From assembly GCA_019912985.1 (NCBI GenBank), contig JAIOHN010000758.1:1-33689 (forward strand): a DNA stretch of 33,689 bases, in the 5' to 3' direction. The notes below the pieces were generated by a model. It did not search any database. It had not been told where the DNA came from and saw nothing but the letters and a program-made list of their open reading frames with translations. Shown piece after piece: positions 16,668 to 23,886 of this stretch. A program made the translations under genes and the position numbers. Source of the stretch: Anaerolineae bacterium. GTDB lineage: Bacteria > Chloroflexota > Anaerolineae > Aggregatilineales > Phototrophicaceae. Every line of letters begins with the position of its first letter. Position 1 is the stretch's first letter.

Positions 16668-18920
16668 CTATTCTGCGAACTGACAAACCAGAGTTATCGC
16701 TCCGGCACCGCTGCGAGTTTTAACCAACGCGGCTTTTTGTGAGGCCAGCCACTGCCAGCCTTCGTCTACCGCCTCGACATCATCCACCTGTGCCAGGGCC
16801 TTGCCTTCACTGGTGATCGACTGCGGTTTGCCGCGATGGGCGATCAGCGTAAAGCTGGTGGCGTTGGGTTGGTCTTGCAGCACCAGCCGCAGCACCCTGT
16901 TATCCTGAACATGGGTAATAGTTGCACCGCTGGTGATATGGGTAATCTGGTCACCGCTTTTCACCAACTGTGGCTCGGAGAGCAGCGGCAGGCCCGCCAG
17001 TGGCAGTGTATTCAACCCCACCAGCTGTGGGTTCAGCCACCAGGTGTATTCTTCATCACCGTGTACCGTGCTGAACGCATCCGGGAACATACCCAGATAC
17101 GGACCTTCTTTGGCCTGTTCCTGGATACCGTGGCGAGTGATGCCTTCCGCCAGCTGATACCAGTCGATGGGGCCATCTGTGCGCGTATACTGCGCCAGCC
17201 GGAACAGCGAATCCGCATACCACAGGCCGTTCCAGTGGACGATCACGCCGAACCACGACTGGACATCATGGAAGGTCACGCCGAAAACAGGAATGGTCCC
17301 GTAACGCATGATCGGGCGATAGTACGGATTCCAGAGGAACGTGAAGACCAGCCCGGTCCATGCCCAATAGTTGGCATGATCGAGATATTTGCTGTCGCCA
17401 GTGAGTTCATACGCGCCCAGGTTGAGGTTAATCAGGTAGGGCGCGGCCAGCACATCCGGCACATGCAAATGCAGTTCCCAGGTTTGCGCGCCTTCGGGAC
17501 GACGCTGCGTGTTGCACCAGTCTGCCGCCTTGATGACGGACTCGACAGCTTCGGCGTCACCTGTGATCAGTGCGTATTGCAGCACTGGGATGACTTTACT
17601 GCCCGTGTAACCGGTGGCGCTGTCCTGCTCCTTGCCCATGAGGGCGATGCGGTCTTTGGTCTTGAACTCGCCAATATCGGCAATGGCCTCCGGAGTCCAG
17701 CCCCAGGAGCCATCCGCCTGTTGTTCGCTAATCAGCTCTTTTACGGCCTGTGCCGCACCCTCCAGCGATTGAGCGACTTTGCCAAAGGTCAGCGCCAGCT
17801 CGATCCGGGGGACATTGTGCGGGGCAGCGTGCTTCTCGAACAGACGTGGGATAGCGCGCCGCACCTGATCACGAGCGCGGGCCTGTTTCACCGGGTCGCC
17901 CTGTGACCAGCGGCTGTAGCGCCATAGCTGGTTGGCGAGGATCGGCTCAAAGCGTGGCCCCCACGGGTCAGCCAGGGTGTGATGCCAGCCTTCGGCCTCA
18001 TCATCCCAGGCGATATTCAGATAAGAATCGATGCACAGTTCCACATTTTCCCGGTAGCTTTGACCGCCATCCGGCAGGGGCGGCAGCCCGTAGGTCTCCA
18101 TCCACTGGCGCATGATGCCCATCACACCGCCTTCCGGCACCGCGACCAATTGGGCGCTGAGGGTGTGCGGGTTGGTAGGGCTGATGCCGTTGCCTTTTTC
18201 GCCTTCGGTTTTGCCTTCCGTGATGTGACGCTCACCGCCGCCGGGTGTGAACAATGCCATCCAGTGATTCTCAGCACCGTCCTGCAAACGATTCGGCGAT
18301 GAAAACAGCGACGACGGATGCCGCCAGGCCGATCCCCATGCCTGGTTAGGGTCCCACAGCAGGCCGACCGCCTGTTCATCGCAGCTGACGGCCATCAACG
18401 GGACCGTGACGCGGTAGGGGTGGGGGACAGTGCGGTTGGCGTACTTCTCAGCCGCGAAGCGCGTATCGGACGAGGGTTCATCATCCAGTAGATATTCCAG
18501 GCCGGGGAACAATGCCTCGGATTTACCGCTGCCGAAGCTGCCTTCGCCAGCATACAGGCATGGCCCCAACCAGCGGAAGACCTGCGCATTTTGGTCTGGC
18601 TTCAGCTGGTAATCGGCCTGGAACTGGTATGGGCTGTCGGTTTTGGAGAATTTCACGCTCAGCTGCCAGTTGGTGCCATCGACATCGGTCATGGTCCCGC
18701 TCAGCTTGAGCGCGGAATCCGTGGCGTCCCATTCCTGTGCATTGAGCGCGGTTTCGTGCCGCTCGCCCGCTTTGTCTTTGTAAATCAGGTGGCTGAGTGG
18801 GGTTGTTTTGGCAACTTGCTGCCAGCCGCTGCTGCCACGAACTTCGAGGGTGAAGCCAGTTATTTGCCCACCTTCCTCAAGGCAGGCTAATCGGAGTGAG
18901 TCGGTTTCTAAGCTTGTCAT
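16668..18920 (-). CDS. Uncharacterised 750-aa carbohydrate-active-enzyme-like protein (beta-rich N-terminus, helical toroid-like centre), no signal peptide
   Basis: Trp/Tyr-rich sequence, aromatic helical segments (DWCNTQRRPEGAQTWELHLHVPDVLAAPYLINLNLGAYELTGDSKYLDHANYWAWTGLVF), operon position between sugar permease and Gfo/Idh/MocA. Family not recognised. Confidence 0.6.
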   Translation of the reverse strand: MTSLETDSLRLACLEEGGQITGFTLEVRGSSGWQQVAKTTPLSHLIYKDKAGERHETALNAQEWDATDSALKLSGTMTDVDGTNWQLSVKFSKTDSPYQFQADYQLKPDQNAQVFRWLGPCLYAGEGSFGSGKSEALFPGLEYLLDDEPSSDTRFAAEKYANRTVPHPYRVTVPLMAVSCDEQAVGLLWDPNQAWGSAWRHPSSLFSSPNRLQDGAENHWMALFTPGGGERHITEGKTEGEKGNGISPTNPHTLSAQLVAVPEGGVMGIMRQWMETYGLPPLPDGGQSYRENVELCIDSYLNIAWDDEAEGWHHTLADPWGPRFEPILANQLWRYSRWSQGDPVKQARARDQVRRAIPRLFEKHAAPHNVPRIELALTFGKVAQSLEGAAQAVKELISEQQADGSWGWTPEAIADIGEFKTKDRIALMGKEQDSATGYTGSKVIPVLQYALITGDAEAVESVIKAADWCNTQRRPEGAQTWELHLHVPDVLAAPYLINLNLGAYELTGDSKYLDHANYWAWTGLVFTFLWNPYYRPIMRYGTIPVFGVTFHDVQSWFGVIVHWNGLWYADSLFRLAQYTRTDGPIDWYQLAEGITRHGIQEQAKEGPYLGMFPDAFSTVHGDEEYTWWLNPQLVGLNTLPLAGLPLLSEPQLVKSGDQITHITSGATITHVQDNRVLRLVLQDQPNATSFTLIAHRGKPQSITSEGKALAQVDDVEAVDEGWQWLASQKAALVKTRSGAGAITLVCQFAE

Positions 18921-18977
18921 CGACGTCTATCCTGTAGTAAAGAATGACTCTTCAAAATAGGTTGTGAGGCACGGTGT

Positions 18978-19862
18978 TTATGCCTTCACCGCGCCGCTGG
19001 TGATGCCACGAATGTAATAACGCATGCCGAACATGAACAGAATCAGCAGCGGAATGGTCGCCACGGTGTATGCTGCCATGCGTGGCCCCCAGTCAGTAAT
19101 GCCGAACTGGGATGTAAACTCGGTCAGTCCCACCGAAACCACCTGCATTTCTGAGCTGGTGATCGTCAGCAGCGGCCAGATAAAGTCGTTGTAAGTGCTC
19201 ACAAGATGCATGATCGCCACCGTGACGATGATCGGCCATGAGAGCGGCACTGCAATCTTGTAATACAGCTGAAACTCGTTCGCGCCATCAATCTTGCCCG
19301 AGTCGAACAGTTCTTGCGGTAGATTAGCGAAGAAACTTCGACAGAGCAGAATGCCGAACACCTGCCCGCCTGCGGTCCATGGCAAGATCAACGCCCAGGG
19401 GGTGTTAATGATGCCGAGCTGCTGCACCAGCACGAACGACGGAATCAGGGTCAACACACCGGGGATCATCAACAGCGCCAGAATCAGCATGTAGATCACT
19501 TCTTTGAACGGGAAGCGATGGCGCGCAAACACATAGCCACTGAGTGAAGCCAGGAACACCACGCCTGCTACGGAAATGCTGGAGTAGATGAGCGAGTTGG
19601 TGATATAACTGACCATCGCATTGTAGCCCGAGGGGTAGTTCTCCCATCGGATTGGATTCGGCAGGCCCCAGAAGCGTCCGTAAATCTGCCCATTATCCTT
19701 GAGCGAAAGAAAGACCATCAGGATGATCGGCACCAGTGTGAGAAACAGCAGCACGAATAAGCTGAGGAGAATCAGCGACTGCTGGAATGCATCGTGCCGC
19801 AGCGCCTGGAACCTCGTGGTCTGACGGTCCTGAGTCAGGGGTTTATCAAGTGTGGTTGCCAT
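18978..19862 (-). CDS. Carbohydrate ABC transporter permease (MalG-type)
   Basis: Six hydrophobic segments; EAA-like loop NLPQELFDSGKIDGANEFQLYYKIAVPLSWPIIVTVAI; C-terminal GMRYYIRGITSGAVKA. Confidence 0.93.
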   Translation of the reverse strand: MATTLDKPLTQDRQTTRFQALRHDAFQQSLILLSLFVLLFLTLVPIILMVFLSLKDNGQIYGRFWGLPNPIRWENYPSGYNAMVSYITNSLIYSSISVAGVVFLASLSGYVFARHRFPFKEVIYMLILALLMIPGVLTLIPSFVLVQQLGIINTPWALILPWTAGGQVFGILLCRSFFANLPQELFDSGKIDGANEFQLYYKIAVPLSWPIIVTVAIMHLVSTYNDFIWPLLTITSSEMQVVSVGLTEFTSQFGITDWGPRMAAYTVATIPLLILFMFGMRYYIRGITSGAVKA

Positions 19863-19865
19863 AGT

Positions 19866-21878
19866 TTATGCCTCGTACTCGGTCTGGGAACGGACATACC
19901 GCAAATTGATGATGGTGCCGCCCAGGATGATGAGGAACAGGAAGGTTCCCATCGCTGAGGCCAGCCCGAAATTCGTGAAGCGGGTCGCGGTATAGTACAG
20001 TTCCAGCGCCGGGGTGTAGGTCACATTGCCAGGCCCGCCGCCGGTTGTCAGGAAGATCAACTGGAACTCTTGTATACTGCCGATAAAGGCCAGGATGAGC
20101 AGCAGTTTGATCTGACTCATAATCATCGGAATGTCGATGCGGATAAAGCGGTTCCACCAGGTCGCCCCGTCCACTTTGGCCGCGTCAAACAATTCCTGTG
20201 GGATGGTGATCAGGCCGCCATAGAAGATCAATAACGCGAACGGGCTGATCCAGGGGAAGCCAATAGCGATCAATGCGGGCATCGCTGTGCTGCGGTCGCC
20301 CAGCCAGGTACGTGTGAGTTGATCGAGTCCCAGGCCGCGCAGGGTTTCATTCAGCAGGCCGATGTTGGGATCATAGATATTCACCCACAACAGCACACCA
20401 ACCACGCTCGGTACGACCAGCGGGATGATGAACAGGGTACGGACCGCGTACTGCATGAAGTTGCTGCGGATGTGGAAAATTAACTCCGCGACCAGCAGCG
20501 GTACAGCCAGCTTCACAAATGCAGCGACTGCTAACAGCACTGCATTTTTCATGCCAATCCAGAAGTATTGGCTGTTGACCATCGCGCCGAACTGATCCAG
20601 ACCCACCCAGGTGGTTTCGATGCCGGGATTCCACTCTGTAAACGAGTGGTAGAGGCCAGAAGCCGCTGGGTAATAGTTGAAGATGAGTAGCAGGATGATC
20701 GTTGGGATGATCAGGAAATAGGACACACGGCTGCGCCACATACTCACCAGCGTACGTCGCACCGGGCGTGAGGTCACATTCCAGAAGTGCGCGCCAGACG
20801 TCGTGCGATTGACCCATACAGCGCCGATTGCTAACAGGAGCAGCAGCGCCGCCGGGATACCGATCATCAGGTTGCGCCGGTTCGTTTGGGCGATGGCATA
20901 GGCTGCTGCAGCGGCTTCAGTGGTGGTCGCATGGACCGCACCGCCGCGTGTGCCGATTAACCAGGTTTGACCGTCAGCGGAGATCGCCAGGCTGGAGATC
21001 GGTTCGCCAAAATTGCTGCGCTGGATGACGCTGCCGTCCGCGCTGTCGAGCAGAAATACCTCGCCGCTGCGCGAACCGACCAGAACACGGCTGCCATCAG
21101 CGGCCATATCCACCGTCAAGCAATTGCTGCGAGATGTACAGCGCCCTTGATCGGGCGGTGTGATTTGCCAGATGATGTCGGCGTTCGCACCGTTAATCAG
21201 CGTGATTTGCCCGTCGAGTGTGGCCGCAACCACCTGCGCACCGTTGCTGGTTACCGCGATACCGGTGACGTCATCGGAAAGTTGCGCACGCCACAGCCGA
21301 CTTCCTTCCGGGCTGAACAGGCTGACGACGGAGTCGCGCGTGCCTGCCAGTGGGCGGATTTTACTACTGCCGTAAATAGCGATTGAATCCGCGATGTTTT
21401 CCAGGCCGTATGTCCACATGGGTTCGCCTGTTTCGCGGTCGAAATAGAAAAGCTGCCGGCTTTCATCCACGGCGGCGATGCGCGAACCGTCAGCAGAGAT
21501 GGCGACATCCAGAAAAATGCGCGTGTCGCGATAGGCCCAGAGTTGCTCACCTTCGGCGTTCAGCAGATAGACATTGCGGTCTTCGCTGGCGACAGCGGTA
21601 TACTGCCCATCCGCTGAGGTATCTACGCCCCAGACAGTTCCCTGTGGAGCAAACTCCCATAGCAGGTTGCCCTGCTGATCATAAGCTGCCACACGGTTAT
21701 TACGGCTGCCTACGATCTGAATAGTGCCGTCCTCGGAGAGGGCCGTCCCATAGACAATATCTCCAAGAGAAGCATCCCAGGTATCATCCTGGGCTAGCAC
21801 GGTCAGTGGCAGCGCCAGCAGTACTAACAGCAGCGCCACCAGCAGCACACGTGCTGACGTTACATATTTTGAACCCAA
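19866..21878 (-). CDS. Fusion: signal peptide + seven-blade WD40/PQQ-like beta-propeller + extra TM helix + MalF-type carbohydrate ABC permease
   Basis: Residues 1-29 signal peptide (VLLVALLLVLLALPLTVLA|Q); about 30-335 seven repeats of the pattern SxDGxxxxxGSxxxxVxLxxxxGxxLW; about 337-356 TM (LMIGIPAALLLLLAIGAVWV); then permease with SYFLIIPTIILLLIFNYYPAASGLYHSFTEWN and EAA loop IPQELFDAAKVDGATWWNRFIRIDIPMI. Confidence 0.9.
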   Translation of the reverse strand: MGSKYVTSARVLLVALLLVLLALPLTVLAQDDTWDASLGDIVYGTALSEDGTIQIVGSRNNRVAAYDQQGNLLWEFAPQGTVWGVDTSADGQYTAVASEDRNVYLLNAEGEQLWAYRDTRIFLDVAISADGSRIAAVDESRQLFYFDRETGEPMWTYGLENIADSIAIYGSSKIRPLAGTRDSVVSLFSPEGSRLWRAQLSDDVTGIAVTSNGAQVVAATLDGQITLINGANADIIWQITPPDQGRCTSRSNCLTVDMAADGSRVLVGSRSGEVFLLDSADGSVIQRSNFGEPISSLAISADGQTWLIGTRGGAVHATTTEAAAAAYAIAQTNRRNLMIGIPAALLLLLAIGAVWVNRTTSGAHFWNVTSRPVRRTLVSMWRSRVSYFLIIPTIILLLIFNYYPAASGLYHSFTEWNPGIETTWVGLDQFGAMVNSQYFWIGMKNAVLLAVAAFVKLAVPLLVAELIFHIRSNFMQYAVRTLFIIPLVVPSVVGVLLWVNIYDPNIGLLNETLRGLGLDQLTRTWLGDRSTAMPALIAIGFPWISPFALLIFYGGLITIPQELFDAAKVDGATWWNRFIRIDIPMIMSQIKLLLILAFIGSIQEFQLIFLTTGGGPGNVTYTPALELYYTATRFTNFGLASAMGTFLFLIILGGTIINLRYVRSQTEYEA

Positions 21879-21907
21879 TGGAACCTCCTTCTAAAAGCGT
21901 CGAAAGC

Positions 21908-21932
21908 ACCGGACAGCGCGAAGCTGTCCGGT
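21908..21932 (-). promoter_or_regulatory. Intercistronic hairpin between SBP and permease genes (CGGACA/TGTCCG family)
   Basis: ACCGGACAGC-gcgaa-GCTGTCCGGT, perfect 10-bp stem in the 76-nt SBP-permease gap. Confidence 0.65.
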
Positions 21933-21954
21933 TTTTGATTTTGTCTGAACGCTG

Positions 21955-23643
21955 CTAGAAGTTTTCTGGCCGCTTGCTCGGATCTTCGAGGTCGGCAGGG
22001 GTGATATTCTGGTGATCCAGAATCTCGTCAAAGTGGTTCATGAGCGACTGCTCATAGTCATCGAGGAAGGCATCCAGGGTGATCTCGCCCAGGAAGTACT
22101 GGTGCGCCAGGTCGACCCATTCACGTACAGATGGCTGGTAGTCCGCCACGCCACGGGAACGATAGGTTCCGGCGGTGTCCTTCTCGGTGTTACCGATCAG
22201 GCGCAGACCTTCGAAACGTGCTTCCAGTTCGGGCGGTAGCTGCACATCGTTGATCGCTAACGGGCCATTAACACCGCCGTTGGCATTATTGGGGTCCAGC
22301 TTGTTTGCCAGGTAGACACCCGCACCTTCAGGGCTGGTCACAAACATCAGGAAGTCGACTTCGAGGTCGTTCTGAGCCTGATCTTTCTTCGGGATGCTCC
22401 AGAAGCCGATATTCACTTCAATCGTACGGGCAGGGGCATCTACCTCTGCGCCTTCCATCGTCGGATTGTTGAAGGTACCCAGTTCGAAGACGTTGGCTGC
22501 CAGATCATCGGCAGACGGGGTCGGGGTAGGCGCGCCTTCTTCAGCGGTAGAGTAGTTGTAAGTGCCTTCAGCCAGGCTGCGGATGTCTTTTTCAAAGTTG
22601 CTCAGCATCCAGGCACCATCGAGGCGGATCGCAGCTTTCCCGGTGAGGAACAGTGGGTAGGCATCGGTTGTGCCGATCCAACCAGGAGGCGCACAGCGAT
22701 CACCAAATTCCTTGAAGTTGGTATACATCTCGCGCCAGGCTTCGCCGTTGACGCTTTGCTCGCCATCTCTCAGCGCGATCATCTTACGCACCGGGTTGAA
22801 GGTGATATTGGTGTTGTCGTCGTTGGTCGGATCGCTGGGATCATAAACCCATTGGTCATCGACACCTTCACGGAAGCAGTAGTCACCAGGCTGGCAGCGT
22901 ACCAGTTCGGCCTCATCGCGGGTGAACTGATCGGCATACATACGGGCTAGCCAACCCACACGCAGTTGCCAGAAGGAGTTGAAGTCGCCTTCAATTGCCA
23001 CCGGGATGTAACCAGCGTCGCTCAGCGCATCACACCAGTTCAGGAACTCGTCCCAGGTGGGTTGGTTGCGTGGGCCTTCGGCCACAGCCTGCGCATCGTC
23101 CAGAATGCCAGCTTCTTCAAAGGCTGTCTTGTTATAGAACCACAGCACCTGCACAGTTTCCGTGTTCAGCAGGTACATCTCGCCGGTCAGCGGGTCGCGC
23201 ATGTTGGAAAGCGCGGTTTCGTCGAAATCTTCGCGCCACAGACGGTTGCTGTAGGGGCTCTCGCGGTCCAGATAGGCGCTGAGGTCAAGAAACACCTTGT
23301 CGTTCACCAGGTCGGCGACGACGTTACCATTCACCAGTGAGAACTCGGGATCGCCAGCCGCGAACTGCGTGCGGATGAATTCCTGATAGCCCTCGCTCGG
23401 TTTCAGTTCAACCGTGCAGTTTACGTTAGGATGGAGTTCGACATAAGCGGCGCATAGGGCTTCCCACGTCTGGGTGTCAAGACTCTGGAAGCTGACGACA
23501 ATGTCACCGCTGAGCTCTGCCATCTCACCTTCACCTTCACCCTCGATCTCAACTTCATCTTGAGCGATGGTGATGCTAAAAGAGACGACTAGCAGACCTA
23601 ACAGGAGAAAGGTCACGAAGATTTTGAGGTTTTTGGCGGACAT
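21955..23643 (-). CDS. Extracellular (carbohydrate) solute-binding protein, family 1-like, non-lipoprotein
   Basis: Signal peptide IFVTFLLLGLLVVSFSITIAQ; SBP_bac features (ELKPSEGYQEFIRTQFAAGDPEFSLVNGNVVADLV, FYNKTAFEEAGI, PTWDEFLNWCDAL, FLTGKAAIRLDGAWML); first gene of the transporter operon. Confidence 0.9.
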   Translation of the reverse strand: MSAKNLKIFVTFLLLGLLVVSFSITIAQDEVEIEGEGEGEMAELSGDIVVSFQSLDTQTWEALCAAYVELHPNVNCTVELKPSEGYQEFIRTQFAAGDPEFSLVNGNVVADLVNDKVFLDLSAYLDRESPYSNRLWREDFDETALSNMRDPLTGEMYLLNTETVQVLWFYNKTAFEEAGILDDAQAVAEGPRNQPTWDEFLNWCDALSDAGYIPVAIEGDFNSFWQLRVGWLARMYADQFTRDEAELVRCQPGDYCFREGVDDQWVYDPSDPTNDDNTNITFNPVRKMIALRDGEQSVNGEAWREMYTNFKEFGDRCAPPGWIGTTDAYPLFLTGKAAIRLDGAWMLSNFEKDIRSLAEGTYNYSTAEEGAPTPTPSADDLAANVFELGTFNNPTMEGAEVDAPARTIEVNIGFWSIPKKDQAQNDLEVDFLMFVTSPEGAGVYLANKLDPNNANGGVNGPLAINDVQLPPELEARFEGLRLIGNTEKDTAGTYRSRGVADYQPSVREWVDLAHQYFLGEITLDAFLDDYEQSLMNHFDEILDHQNITPADLEDPSKRPENF

Positions 23644-23727
23644 AACTTTTTTCCTTCACACAAAAGTATTGACGAAAATGAATCTGTAGAAGATTTAGAC
23701 GAATTTGCGTTTTTGCCCTCCTCGTTT

Positions 23728-23755
23728 TATAAATGATAAAATTGTAACTTACACG
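23728..23755 (-). promoter_or_regulatory. Element shared with the second transporter operon: CGTGTAA-N8-TTTATCATTTATA (minus strand)
   Basis: Plus strand TATAAATGATAAA (23728..23740) and TTACACG (23749..23755); the same two words occur at 31561..31583. Confidence 0.5.
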
Positions 23756-23762
23756 TATAAGT
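23747..23762. promoter_or_regulatory. Candidate LacI-family operator
   Basis: ACTTACAC|GTATAAGT, 16-bp palindrome with one mismatched pair and central CG, in the divergent SBP/LacI intergenic region. Confidence 0.6.
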
Positions 23763-23801
23763 ATATACCACATCAGGGAAAAACAAGTCAAATTTTGGTG
23801 T

Positions 23802-23830
23802 TTGACTGAAAATCTCTTCTTTGATAGATT
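23802..23830 (+). promoter_or_regulatory. Candidate sigma70-type promoter of the lacI-like gene
   Basis: TTGACT-N17-TAGATT 57 nt before the ATG; -35 lies in the inverted repeat AGTCAAA-N8-TTTGACT (23786..23807). Confidence 0.6.
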
Positions 23831-23886
23831 ACTCTTTTAAGGTGTAATGGAGCAATCCAGCACCAAATGAACACCCAGGGGCAAGT

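Noticed and set aside
16836-17906. 356-aa plus-strand ORF
   Set aside because: Antisense shadow ORF inside the 750-aa minus-strand CDS; low-complexity composition, no recognisable domain, no RBS context.
19866-20157. Separate small ORF 19846..20157 (103 aa) at the 3' end of the fusion gene
   Set aside because: Overlaps the permease C-terminus in another frame; the permease frame carries all the conserved motifs.
23521-23560. Tandem-repeat-like CACCTTCACCTTCACC tract
   Set aside because: Encodes the EGEGEGE acidic linker after the SBP signal peptide; a simple low-complexity coding tract, not a CRISPR or VNTR on this evidence.
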